DNA of 64,000 nt, taken from the NCBI GenBank assembly GCA_019038645.1, contig JAHOYT010000005.1:57367-121366 (forward strand), written 5' to 3'. This stretch comes from Bacteroidales bacterium. Lineage in GTDB: Bacteria; Bacteroidota; Bacteroidia; Bacteroidales; UBA12077. The position numbers and the translations under genes were made by a program. Position 1 is the first letter of the stretch; each line of letters begins with the position of its first letter. Below the pieces are notes generated by a model. The model was not told the origin of the DNA. It worked only from the letters and a program-made list of their open reading frames with translations, and did not search any database. Below are positions 8,110 to 17,100 of the stretch, one piece after another.

Positions 8110-10134
8110 ATGATTTTTAATAATAACTTCAAATCTTCTTTGTATTCAATTGTATTAATAATAGTAATATTATTAATTTCATGTGAAACAGATTTGATTG
8201 AATCTCCAATGCAACTTTCAAGTAAAATTGAGCTCTCTAATATAACTGTTAATAATATTAGCTACAGATCTGCAATAGCTGCAACAGAAATCCATGAAAC
8301 TTACGGTATACAAATAGAGCAACATGGGCATTGTTGGAGTAAGAATGAAAATCCAGATGTTAATGATAGCATCTGTGAATTGGGTGTTTTATCTTCAGAT
8401 TCTTTTCAGAGCAATTTACCCAATCTTGAACCGAATAGTACTTATTATATTAACGCTTATGTAAAATTTGGAGATATAATTCTCTACAGTGAGTCCCCTG
8501 TGTCAATAACAACAGTTGAGATAGGTTTGCCTGCCATTTCAACAAAGGAAGCAACAAACATAACGGCATTTACTGCAGAAATTGGAGGTGAAATTATTGA
8601 GAATAATGGAGGAGATATTATAAGCCAAGGCGTATGTTGGAATAAATCAGGTAATCCTACAACAGAAAGTAATTTCTATGTAGATGAAAGTAATACTGAA
8701 AGCTTTACGTATAATCTTACTGATTTGGAGTATGGACAGAAATATTACGTAAAAGCATATGCTATAAATGAAAAAGGTGAGTCTTATGGAAACGAAATAG
8801 TTTTTAGAACAGATACATTAGCATCTGTTAATATAATAGATATTTCAGATATTACGATTGTCTCAGCTACTGTTACCGGCAATATTGCTAATGACGGAGG
8901 AGCAAGTATAATAAGTAGAGGGATTTGTTACAATAATACAGGAATGCCTTCAATTGATGATAGTGTATTCTATAGCGGAGATGGAACAGGAAGTTTTAAT
9001 ATCGATATTGATAATTTGCATATTGATTCAACCTATTATGTGCGCGCTTTTGCTATTAATGAAGCAGGAATCTCTTACGGAGAAGAAACATCATTCAAAA
9101 CAAAAAATGGAATCCCATCGATATCTACACAAGCAATAACTGTTACTTCAACTGTTTCAGCAACAAGTGGTGGAAGTTTTATCGACGATGGTGGATTACC
9201 TATTTTGCAAAAAGGAGTATGCTGGAGTTTATCTCCAACACCAACATTGAATGATTGGAAAACAAATGATGGAAGTGGAGCTGGTGCATTTTCAAGTCAG
9301 TTAATAAATTTGGTTGCAGAAAGTACTTATTATGTTCGAGCTTATGCCATAAATGATGTTGATACATTTTATGGAAATGAGCTTTCTTTTGTTGCAGTTT
9401 TTGACCCAGCAATAGCATATTATCCATTTAATGGAAATACAAATGATTATTCTGAGAATGAAAATCATGCTATAAACCATGGTGCAGATTTAACTTCTGA
9501 TAGATTTGGGAATCCAAATTCAGCTTACGATTTTGATGGTTTAAATGATTATATGCAATTAACTAATACATTAGATGCTTCTAATGGTTTGTCCTTTTCT
9601 TTTTGGGTTAACAGTAAAGGGATTCAGGATGGTGAAAGCGGCGGTACTATAATATGTAAATATAATATGTACTATGATAATCGATGTTTTACAATTACTA
9701 GTTTTAATACAACACTTGGACCAGAATTAAGAGGCAACTTTTATGCGTCAAGATATGATACTGATTATAGGGATTGTGCCTGGTCTAATATGATGACTGT
9801 TGATGATATACCCTCTCAATGGGATGCAGAGAAATTTGATTTGCTTAATCCAATGGAATTGCCATTAAATAGTTGGGCTCATTGTGTAATTAATGTAACA
9901 GCAACTGAGATTCAGGCCTGGATTAACGGAGTTTTAACTGTAAAGAAGGAAAGAGAGTACACAACTTATTTTAATAATGATAGTGAACAGACATACATAG
10001 GAAACAATTTTGCAATTGGAGAAGGAGGTAATAACCATTTTTATGGTTCTTTGGATGAATTGAGAGTTTATAATCGCCCCCTTACGGAAAACGAAATACA
10101 GTTATTATACCACGAAGGTGGTTGGGATGAATAA
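8110..10134 (+). CDS. Surface lipoprotein with four FN3-like repeats and a C-terminal LamG-like domain
   Basis: Lipoprotein signal with lipobox LISC near residue 25. Four repeats of ~95 residues occupy about 35-430, each with a GHCWS/GVCW/GICY core and a YYxxAYxxN strand. The C-terminal ~240 residues form a LamG/concanavalin A-like jelly-roll: it opens AIAYYPFNGNTNDYSENENH, contains GLSFSFWVNSKG and ends YGSLDELRVYNRPLTENEIQ. Such domains usually bind carbohydrate or protein ligands, so an adhesin or ligand-presenting role is inferred. This is the intact paralogue of the damaged gene at 4097-5361, with near-identical DNA over about 85 nt at 9498-9582. The start lies 10 nt after the barrel gene, so the caspase, barrel and lipoprotein genes form one operon. 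Confidence 0.85.
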   Translation: MIFNNNFKSSLYSIVLIIVILLISCETDLIESPMQLSSKIELSNITVNNISYRSAIAATEIHETYGIQIEQHGHCWSKNENPDVNDSICELGVLSSDSFQSNLPNLEPNSTYYINAYVKFGDIILYSESPVSITTVEIGLPAISTKEATNITAFTAEIGGEIIENNGGDIISQGVCWNKSGNPTTESNFYVDESNTESFTYNLTDLEYGQKYYVKAYAINEKGESYGNEIVFRTDTLASVNIIDISDITIVSATVTGNIANDGGASIISRGICYNNTGMPSIDDSVFYSGDGTGSFNIDIDNLHIDSTYYVRAFAINEAGISYGEETSFKTKNGIPSISTQAITVTSTVSATSGGSFIDDGGLPILQKGVCWSLSPTPTLNDWKTNDGSGAGAFSSQLINLVAESTYYVRAYAINDVDTFYGNELSFVAVFDPAIAYYPFNGNTNDYSENENHAINHGADLTSDRFGNPNSAYDFDGLNDYMQLTNTLDASNGLSFSFWVNSKGIQDGESGGTIICKYNMYYDNRCFTITSFNTTLGPELRGNFYASRYDTDYRDCAWSNMMTVDDIPSQWDAEKFDLLNPMELPLNSWAHCVINVTATEIQAWINGVLTVKKEREYTTYFNNDSEQTYIGNNFAIGEGGNNHFYGSLDELRVYNRPLTENEIQLLYHEGGWDE

Positions 10135-10156
10135 TTTATAATATAATAATATTTAA

Positions 10157-10182
10157 GAGCCCTTGATTTGGGCTCTTTTTTT
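10157..10182 (+). terminator. Rho-independent terminator of the caspase operon
   Basis: GAGCCC (10157-10162), short loop, GGGCTC (10170-10175), then seven T. It ends the 5483-10134 transcript. Confidence 0.88.
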
Positions 10183-10324
10183 ATGTTCAATTTTGTTTTT
10201 CTAAATATTTAATAGATTTTCTTCCATATATTACAGGCTTAAAAATTAAATCACTTGCATTTGCTAATCCGCCAAACAAAAAAACTTTTCGTGTGCAATG
10301 AAATTTACAGTTAAAATTTGGCAG

Positions 10325-10332
10325 TATATTTG
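10325..10332 (+). promoter_or_regulatory. -7 promoter element of the DUF4384 gene
   Basis: TATATTTG, a perfect TAnnTTTG, lies 44 nt before the ATG at 10376. The expected TTG about 20 nt further upstream is not obvious. Confidence 0.6.
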
Positions 10333-10375
10333 ATTAATATTTCATAATTTTAAAGTGAATTTTAAATCCGGACAT

Positions 10376-11185
10376 ATGAAAAGAATTATTCCTTTGTTGA
10401 TTTTAACATTTGTTGTTATTAGCACCTATTCACAAAAAAAAGTTAAGGAAATTAGTGTAAAAGAAGTTGCGGGTATTGCCATTGGTGCTGATAACGAATC
10501 TATTGCTCACGTAACGCAGCGTGCGATTAACGAAGCAAAAGCTGTTGCGCTTAAACAAGCCGGGATTGAAGAAAATATAGCATCTTTTACCGATTATTTC
10601 CAGAAAGAAGAGGATGGTCAGTACGAAGATTTATTTACATCTGATTTCCTATCTGATATCCGGGGAGCAGTTAAAAATGTTGAAATTGTTGATACAAAAA
10701 AATCTTTTAATGAAATTGGACATTTAAAAGTGGAAGTTGTAATAAATTGTACTGTTGTAAAGTATTTAACTGAAAAAGATATAGCTTTTAATGCTTGGGT
10801 AGATGGTGTTGGAATGTTTTATCAGAATGAAACAAACTTAATTTTTAATGTTAAACCTTCAAAAAGTTCTTTTTTAAAAATCTTTATTTTTGGAGAATCG
10901 GAAGCATTTCAGTTATTTCCTAACGAAGAAGAAGCTTCATTTATGTTGCAGGCAAATAAGGAATATAACTTTCCTTCTGAAACAATGGAATATGAGCTTT
11001 ATACAGAAGAGAAATCTGAAATGCACAGAATGGTTATGGTATTTATGAAAGAAGATATTCCTTATACCGATGATGTTGAATATAAAAAGATAATTGACTG
11101 GATTTTTTCAATTCCTCCGGATATGCGTGTTATTAAATCACTAAATTTTAGTGTTGTAAACGAGGATAAAATGAAAGAAGAATAA
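10376..11185 (+). CDS. Secreted DUF4384-domain protein
   Basis: Signal peptide at residues 1-20 (MKRIIPLL to TYSQ). The N-terminal half has a helical segment (RAINEAKAVALKQAGI) followed by strands, as seen in LPP20/FlgO-like envelope proteins. The C-terminal half fits the DUF4384 pattern: a strand with FLKIFIFG, then the LFPNEEE turn, a hydrophobic FMLQANKEYNFP segment and a final strand ending MVFMKEDIPY. DUF4384 domains are often fused to or encoded near caspase-family proteases; here the caspase is 3 kb upstream, so a functional link is plausible but inferred. A GTG at 10355 would lengthen the frame, but ATG 10376 begins the signal peptide. It has its own promoter, separate from the caspase operon. 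Confidence 0.72.
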   Translation: MKRIIPLLILTFVVISTYSQKKVKEISVKEVAGIAIGADNESIAHVTQRAINEAKAVALKQAGIEENIASFTDYFQKEEDGQYEDLFTSDFLSDIRGAVKNVEIVDTKKSFNEIGHLKVEVVINCTVVKYLTEKDIAFNAWVDGVGMFYQNETNLIFNVKPSKSSFLKIFIFGESEAFQLFPNEEEASFMLQANKEYNFPSETMEYELYTEEKSEMHRMVMVFMKEDIPYTDDVEYKKIIDWIFSIPPDMRVIKSLNFSVVNEDKMKEE

Positions 11186-11198
11186 GTTTTTATAAAGT

Positions 11199-11270
11199 AT
11201 ATCACACTTCGACAAGCTCAGTGTGACATAAAAAAGTTGTCATATTGAGCGTGTCGAAATATGAACAACT
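11199..11270. repeat. Pair of palindromic hairpin repeats (TCGACAnGCTC-loop family), copy 1
   Basis: Two hairpins in head-to-head orientation. Unit A: TCACACT (11202-11208), loop TCGACAAGCTC, AGTGTGA (11220-11226). Unit B: TCATATT (11240-11246), loop GAGCGTGTCGA, AATATGA (11258-11264), extended by AGTTG/CAACT flanks. The two loops are reverse complements apart from one base, while the stems differ from each other but remain paired. A second pair lies at 11956-12033 on the other side of the methyltransferase gene. Confidence 0.85.
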
Positions 11271-11304
11271 TTCTAACTTTTTAGATAATCTTATTTGTTA
11301 AGAA

Positions 11305-11946
11305 TTATTTTCTTCTAATCAACATTAATCCGTCCCGTAAAGGTAGAATCACTTTTTCAACCCGGTTGTCATTTTTAATAAATTTGTTGAATTCGAGAAT
11401 GCCTTTTGTGTATTCATCATTAGATGATTCCTGTTCTATTACCTTACCGCTCCATAATACATTATCAGCTAAAAGAAATCCTCCGGGTTTTACAAAATCA
11501 ATAACTATTTTATAATATTCCAGGTATTCTCTTTTGTCGGCATCGATAAATACGAGATCGAATTGGTCATTAATTTCAGGGACAATATTTCTTGCATCAC
11601 CAAAATGAAGCTTTACCTTATTTTCAAACCCTGCCTTTTTAAGATATTTAGAAATGAGATCTTCCAGTTCGTCATTTATTTCAATTGTATGAAGAATGCC
11701 ATTATCTTTTAATCCTTTTGCAAGACAAATTGCAGAGTATCCTGTATAAGTTCCTAATTCCAATATTTTTTCCGGATTTATCATTTTACTGATCATTTCA
11801 AGAATTTTTCCCTGCAAATGACCTGAAAGCATTCTGGGCCGAAGAACTTTTAAATTCGTTTCGCGGTTAAGTTCAGCTAATACCGGGTCCTCTTTATCGG
11901 AGTGATTTAATATATATTCTTCAATATTAAAATAGAAATCGGACAT
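11305..11946 (-). CDS. SAM-dependent O-methyltransferase (catechol O-methyltransferase-like, family 3)
   Basis: 213 residues with the class I methyltransferase fold. The SAM-binding motif I is ILELGTYTGYSAI, followed by acidic strand end HTIEINDE, the FGDAR turn, and LVFIDADKREYLEYY, which carries the metal-binding Asp typical of cation-dependent O-methyltransferases. The DNVLW motif near residue 160 supplies a second Asp-Asn. The substrate cannot be read from sequence. The gene is flanked on both sides by hairpin repeat pairs and lies 133 nt downstream of the M16 protease gene on the same strand, so it may be read from that promoter. Confidence 0.9.
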   Translation of the reverse strand: MSDFYFNIEEYILNHSDKEDPVLAELNRETNLKVLRPRMLSGHLQGKILEMISKMINPEKILELGTYTGYSAICLAKGLKDNGILHTIEINDELEDLISKYLKKAGFENKVKLHFGDARNIVPEINDQFDLVFIDADKREYLEYYKIVIDFVKPGGFLLADNVLWSGKVIEQESSNDEYTKGILEFNKFIKNDNRVEKVILPLRDGLMLIRRK

Positions 11947-11955
11947 GATGGGAAT

Positions 11956-12033
11956 TTGTTATCATATTTCGACAAGCTCAATATGACAAAAAATTAATTA
12001 ATTGTCACACTGAGCCTGTCGAAGTGCGACAAT
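11956..12033. repeat. Pair of palindromic hairpin repeats, copy 2
   Basis: Unit C: TCATATT (11962-11968), loop TCGACAAGCTC, AATATGA (11980-11986). Unit D: ATTG-TCACACT (12001-12011), loop GAGCCTGTCGA, AGTGCGA-CAAT (12023-12033) with one mismatch. The stem sequences are those of copy 1 in swapped order, and the loop core is conserved. Confidence 0.85.
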
Positions 12034-12046
12034 CTTTTGTTTTGAG

Positions 12047-12068
12047 ATTCTGGGTCTTTGCCCGGAAT
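12047..12068. repeat. Intergenic hairpin, GGAATGACA-type repeat
   Basis: ATTCTGGG (12047-12054), loop TCTTTG, CCCGGAAT (12061-12068), followed by GACA. It resembles the other ATTCCCG...CGGGAAT hairpins at 14031 and 23897. Confidence 0.55.
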
Positions 12069-12079
12069 GACATTTATTG

Positions 12080-13300
12080 TTATTGATAAACCAACATCGA
12101 CATTTTATTAATATCCAGAACTTCATTTGCAATTTCCTGAATATCGTCAACTGTTACAGCCTCAATTTTTTCTTTTATTTTCTTTAAATCATCAACTTTG
12201 TTAAAAAGTAAAAAACTTTTACCCATGGCAAGCATCAGGCTGGCACTATTTTCTGAGTTAATAGCAATCTGACCAAATAACTGACGTTTAGCTTTTTTCA
12301 ACTGTATATCTCCCAGCTTTTTGGTCCGAAGGGCTTCAAATTCTTTTTTAACCAGTTTTATGCACTTGTTTAAATTTTCCTTGTCGGCACCAAAATAGAC
12401 AGAAAATATTCCGGTATCGGAATATGCAGAGTAATTTGATTCCACATGATAAGCATAACCATATTTCTCTCTAAGCAAAAGGCTTAAGCGCGAGTTTAAT
12501 CCTGGGCCACCTAACATATTGTCCAGTAAAATCATGGTAACCTTTTTTTTGTCATGGGCGTTATATGCTATATTACCAATAATGCAATGTGTCTGGTGAG
12601 TGTTCTTTTTAATGGTTTTTGCTTCAGTGATATAACTGTATATACGGGCTCTCTGACTTGTCCTTATATTAGGTTCAATTTGTCCGAAATATTTATTAGC
12701 CAGCTTTTTAAATTTTGTAAATGAAATATCGCCTACGGAACAAAAAACCATTTCATTAGTATGATAATTTTTTGAAATAAACGATTCTATATCCTTTTTG
12801 GTAAAACGCCGTAAATCTTTTGGATTACCTAAAATATTATTTCCTAAAGGCTGATTCTTAAAAATAAGCTCTTCGAACTCGTCAAAGATCAGTTCGGCAG
12901 GATCATCCTTGTATGAATTTATTTCTTCAATAATAACTTCTTTTTCTCGTGTAATCTCTTTACCCGGAAAAACTGAATTAAACGTGATATCAGAAATAAG
13001 CTCCATTGCACGTTCATAATTATTTTTTAAAAATGATGTATGAATAGTAGTTTCTTCTTTACTTGTATAAGCATTTATTTCACCACCAACATCATCTAAA
13101 CGGCTTAGTATATGGTAAGCTTTTCGTTTTTTAGTTCCTTTAAAAATAGCATGCTCAATAAAATGTGCCATTCCATGTTCATGGTCTTCTTCATCGCGGG
13201 ATCCGGTATTAATTATTAAGCCACAATGCGCGACTGCCGATTTAGAATGTAAATGTATGATTCTTATCCCGTTCTCCAGTGTATAACTCTCGTAATTCAT
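12080..13300 (-). CDS. M16-family zinc metalloprotease (pitrilysin/insulinase-like)
   Basis: The inverted zinc motif HxxEH is H46-F-I-E49-H50, with the third ligand Glu expected in the EVIIEEINSYKDDP segment about 75 residues on. The second half carries the R/Y-containing region (LREKYGYAYHVESNY) typical of the family. The frame is open up to 13342, but a TACTTTTG -7 element at 13321-13328 lies within that extension, so transcription must start after it. ATG 13300, directly preceded by GGAG, gives a 406-residue protein beginning MNYESYTLENG as in relatives. There is no signal peptide in this form, so a cytoplasmic peptidase is likely. The downstream O-methyltransferase may be co-transcribed. 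Confidence 0.93.
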   Translation of the reverse strand: MNYESYTLENGIRIIHLHSKSAVAHCGLIINTGSRDEEDHEHGMAHFIEHAIFKGTKKRKAYHILSRLDDVGGEINAYTSKEETTIHTSFLKNNYERAMELISDITFNSVFPGKEITREKEVIIEEINSYKDDPAELIFDEFEELIFKNQPLGNNILGNPKDLRRFTKKDIESFISKNYHTNEMVFCSVGDISFTKFKKLANKYFGQIEPNIRTSQRARIYSYITEAKTIKKNTHQTHCIIGNIAYNAHDKKKVTMILLDNMLGGPGLNSRLSLLLREKYGYAYHVESNYSAYSDTGIFSVYFGADKENLNKCIKLVKKEFEALRTKKLGDIQLKKAKRQLFGQIAINSENSASLMLAMGKSFLLFNKVDDLKKIKEKIEAVTVDDIQEIANEVLDINKMSMLVYQ

Positions 13301-13320
13301 CTCCGTATTTGTATCTGCTG

Positions 13321-13328
13321 CAAAAGTA
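13321..13328 (-). promoter_or_regulatory. M16 protease promoter -7 element
   Basis: TACTTTTG on the minus strand, about 20 nt upstream of the ATG at 13300. It excludes the longer start at 13342. Confidence 0.65.
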
Positions 13329-13408
13329 TAAAAAACTAACAATCAAAACACTAAAACAGGTAAAGTTTTACTTATTTTAAGATTTTTTAAAAATTGAGAA
13401 AAAATATT

Positions 13409-13437
13409 TTGTAAAAGGATTTTTTCACTTATATTTG
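13409..13437 (+). promoter_or_regulatory. tRNA-Phe promoter (TTG, 18-nt spacer, TATATTTG)
   Basis: TTG at 13409-13411, an 18-nt spacer and TATATTTG at 13430-13437 followed by CACCG. One of the clearest promoters in the window and very similar to the tRNA-Gly promoter. Confidence 0.85.
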
Positions 13438-13456
13438 CACCGCTAACGAGCAAAAA

Positions 13457-13529
<73 letters not shown>

Positions 13530-13530
13530 C

Positions 13531-13559
13531 AACCCTGACTTTAATGTCGGGGTTTTTTT
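13531..13559 (+). terminator. Rho-independent terminator of tRNA-Phe
   Basis: AACCCTGAC, TTTAAT loop region, GTCGGGGTT, then a T-run to 13559. Nine-pair stem with one G-T. Confidence 0.9.
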
Positions 13560-13665
13560 GTATTATGATTTCTAATAAATCATTATTACCAGGAATATTT
13601 ATTTTGTAATTTGATTATATTTCAACATTAAAGAACTTTTTTCCTTCGAATTGGTTAGATGTATT

Positions 13666-13947
13666 ATGCCAAAAATTAATAAAATGACAAAAAATAATTG
13701 GAAACTTAGATTAGGAATATCTTTAATGATAGTATCAGGATTTGTTTTTGGGTCATTGCTCATAATACCTTTTCTTAATATCGATACTAAAACTAAAATA
13801 ACTGCTACCACAATAATTATTGTAATTGGAGAAATTACTTTTTGGTCAGGGGGTTTATTGATTGGCAAAGAAATGGTAACTAAATACAAATCATATTTAA
13901 ATCCTAAAAAATGGTTTAAAAAGAAATTAGAAGAGTTTGATGATTAA
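13666..13947 (+). CDS. Small two-helix membrane protein (transporter-suffix-domain-like)
   Basis: 93 residues: a polar N-terminus, two hydrophobic helices (about 20-40 and 48-70) and a basic C-terminal tail (YKSYLNPKKWFKKKLEEFDD). The NWKLRLGISLMIVSGF opening resembles the small proteins called transporter suffix domain in Bacteroidota, though the match is from memory. The start is uncertain: the frame opens at TTG 13651, and ATG 13666 or ATG 13684 (before NNWKL) are possible. A good terminator directly downstream supports a real transcript on this strand; the overlapping minus-strand frame is rejected. The function is unknown. Confidence 0.6.
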   Translation: MPKINKMTKNNWKLRLGISLMIVSGFVFGSLLIIPFLNIDTKTKITATTIIIVIGEITFWSGGLLIGKEMVTKYKSYLNPKKWFKKKLEEFDD

Positions 13948-13958
13948 ATAAACATATG

Positions 13959-13986
13959 GAGTTTCGAGAAATCGGAACTCTTTTTT
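13959..13986 (+). terminator. Rho-independent terminator
   Basis: GAGTTTCGA (13959-13967), GAAA loop, TCGGAACTC (13972-13980), then six T. It ends the small membrane protein gene. Confidence 0.88.
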
Positions 13987-14001
13987 ATACTTGTTGATTG
14001 T

Positions 14002-14056
14002 CATTACTCGCTTTGCTCATGAGAAAAGTTCCCGCGCAGGCGGAAATCTATCTTAA
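14002..14056. repeat. Composite intergenic repeat: 30-bp element plus CCCGCGCAGGCGG hairpin
   Basis: Positions 14002-14031 are identical to 45082-45111 (30 of 30 bases, containing CTCATGAG). They are joined here to CCCGCGCAGGCGGAAATCT, a relative of the hairpin at 23897-23916. It looks like a mosaic of two repeat families. Confidence 0.75.
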
Positions 14057-14082
14057 TTTTTAAAATCTTTCTTATTTCAACA

Positions 14083-14108
14083 AAAAATCCCGCCGCAGCG
14101 GGATTTTT
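14083..14108 (-). terminator. Bidirectional terminator after the Asp-box gene
   Basis: AAAAATCCCGC (14083-14093), CGCA loop, GCGGGATTTTT (14098-14108). Perfect 11-bp stem with runs of A and T on the two sides, so it can work on either strand. Confidence 0.85.
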
Positions 14109-14130
14109 AATTACAAACATTAAAATAAAA

Positions 14131-17100
14131 CTATTGCTTCAAAAATTCCTCAAAACTTTTCATCGTAACAGAAGGCAGCTCATTTTTTTCTACAAATTTT
14201 TCAATTTTTGAAAACTGCTTTTTCTTTAATACATCATATTTTACTATTGCAGCTTCAAATGCCGAATTATGCATTTTGAAGTTTTTGTAATGAGTGTTAG
14301 ATGGTTTACCTGAATTACCAACAACAACGCTATACAAATTACCTATTTTCTCTCTTAATTCAGGATCGGCAGCCTGAACGTAGTTATCTCCGGTTGTTAT
14401 AACAAGCGTCTTTTTTAATTCGGTTAATTCGCTGGTTAATGATTTAGCTACTTTAGATGATTTGTCGTTACCAAAATCAATGTTATTAACATATTCGGTT
14501 ATAACATCTATTTCGTAAACTAAGTACGCAAGATCCTGAGTAAGGTCAAACAGTTTCTTGCTTAAATCAAATTTTAATTTACGATCTTCAAGAGAAATAC
14601 TTGAATTAGGATCATATATTAACTCAATATTTGATTCATATACTTCCTTACCTTTTTTCATCACAAGTTTGTAATTATCGGCTGGTAGCTGTAAAGTTGA
14701 AAAACCACCTCTGCTGTATGTTTTACCTTTGGCAACAACCGGAGGCTTCATAATATAATCCCAATGAACGATATTAATACCTTTCTTTTTTCCGGGGTCA
14801 GCTTTACCAACTAATTCGCCATTGCTATTAAAAATTTCAATAGTCATTTTTCCAAATGTATGGCGCTTTTTCAGGTAATAAATAATTTTAGCATTGCGAT
14901 TTGGATTTCGCCCTACAAACTGTGTAAAAGTACTGTTTCCTCCAAATGATCCTTGTTCCCAAATAACAGTGGGAGTGGATTCGAAGAAATGTGCTTTCTT
15001 TTGAAGTATTTCCTGGTTAATTTCCCTTAAAGGACTTATATCATCAATAATAATAATTCCCCTTCCATGAGTTGCTAAAACAAGATCATGTTTTTTAGGA
15101 TGCAATGCTATATAATGAACAGAAGCCGAAGGCATGTTGTTTGTAAACTTAACCCAGCTAATACCACCATCAATTGTAATGTAAAGTCCCGTTTCAGTTC
15201 CTAAGTACAGTATGTTTTCATTTACATAATCTTCTTTTATATGTCTGGCAAAATTTTCAATGTCACTTGTTGCTATTGATTTCCATGTTTTACCAAAATC
15301 TGTTGTTTTGTAAACATAAGGATTGTTATCGTTAGAATAATGACCATCAAATACTGCATAAGCTGTTCCTTTATTAAAATTACTGGCTTCGATATGGTTG
15401 CACCATGTATTTGCCGGAAGATCAGGAATGTTTGAAACTACGTTTGTCCAGTTTTTACCTGCATCCATAGTTATTTGTACATTTCCATCATCTGTACCAA
15501 CCCAAATCAGATTTTCATCGAGCGGAGATTCTGTAATACAATAAATTGTTGTATTCATTTCTGCTCCTGAATTGTCAACAGAAATTCCTCCGGAATTAGT
15601 CTGACCTTGTTTGTTTAGATCATTAGTAGATAAATCAGGCGAAACCTTTTCCCAATTGTTACCCATATCTTCTGATCGAAATAAGAACTGGTTACCAACA
15701 TATACTCTGTCGGGCTTATTAGGACTTAACTGTAAAGCAGTATTCCAGTTGTAACGAAATTTAGGATCTCCTTCTTCAGGGAATGGCTGTATTGTGTTAA
15801 TAATATTTTTATCGAGGTCATATCTGTAAATTCCTTCGCCATTATAAATTTCAGAATAAATGATATTTTTTGTGGGATGACGGAATGCTCTGAAACCATC
15901 TCCACCACCAATAGGTTTCCAATCGCCGGCCTCAACTCCTCCCGGACTGGAAGATGGCCCGTACCATGATCCATTATCCTGTAATCCACCGTAAACGTTA
16001 TAAGGCTCTTCGTTATCTACACTGACAAAATAAAACTGAGATAATGGTAAATTATCTACCATATCAAAGGTAGCTGTTCCGTTAAAAGATTGATATACAC
16101 CACCATCTGTACCCGAGAAAATTATATCGGAGTTATTGATATCGAACCAAATGTCGTGAATATCAGGATGTTGTGGTCCAAGATTTTTGAATGTTTTTCC
16201 TCCGTCACGACTAATTGATCCAAAAAGTCCGCATTTTACAACTACATTTTCATCGCGGGGATCAATAACAATTCTTGAAAAATAGAATGGACGTACTGCC
16301 AGCTCAAAATCTTTGTTCAAATGTATCCATGATTCGCCCGCGTTTTCGGAACGATATAACCCACATTTACTTCTGTCTTCCGATTCAACAACACCATAAA
16401 GGATGTTTGAATTAGTTGGAGCTACTGCAAAAGCAAAACGACCTAAAACTCCTTCCGGAAAACCATTGTGAATTTTATTCCAGTTTTTACCACCATCGTT
16501 AGATTTGTATAAGGCGCTATTTTTGCCACCTGAATTGAATGACCATGCAGTCCTTCTAAATTCCCAAAATGCTGCATAAAGAATATCAGGATTATTTGGG
16601 TCCATAATCAGATCAGAGCATCCGGTTGATAAATTACCTGCTAAAAGTTGTTCCCAGATTTCACCACCATCAGTAGTTTTATAAACTCCTCTTTTATCGC
16701 TATCACCCCAAAGTGGGCCAAGAATTCCCACATAAACTTCGTTTGAGTTATTCGGGTTGATTTGTATGCTACTGATATGATCGGATTCTGCAAACCCAAC
16801 CTTTTTCCAGTTTGTACCACCATCTATAGATTTATAAAGACCATCTCCGGGAGAGATGCTGTTTCTTGTCCATGTTTCTCCGGTTCCGGCCCAAATAATA
16901 TGATCAGGATCTGAAGGATCGATAGCTATAGTTCCAATAGATTGATTGTAATCATCAAATATTGAATTAAACATTACACCACCATCACTTGATTTCCAGA
17001 TACCACCACCAGCAGTTCCGGCGTAAATTATTTTTGAATTTGTCGGATGTCCTGCCAGATCAGTTATTCTGCCACTCATAACTGCAGGGCCAATATGTCT

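Noticed and set aside
9200..9427. Alternative frames inside the 8110-10134 lipoprotein
   Set aside because: They are shadows of the repeat-rich lipoprotein reading frame and have no domain features.
13599..13889. 96-codon minus-strand frame opposite the small membrane protein
   Set aside because: Hydrophobic composition is a mirror of the plus-strand helices; the terminator at 13959-13986 and normal arrangement favour the plus strand.
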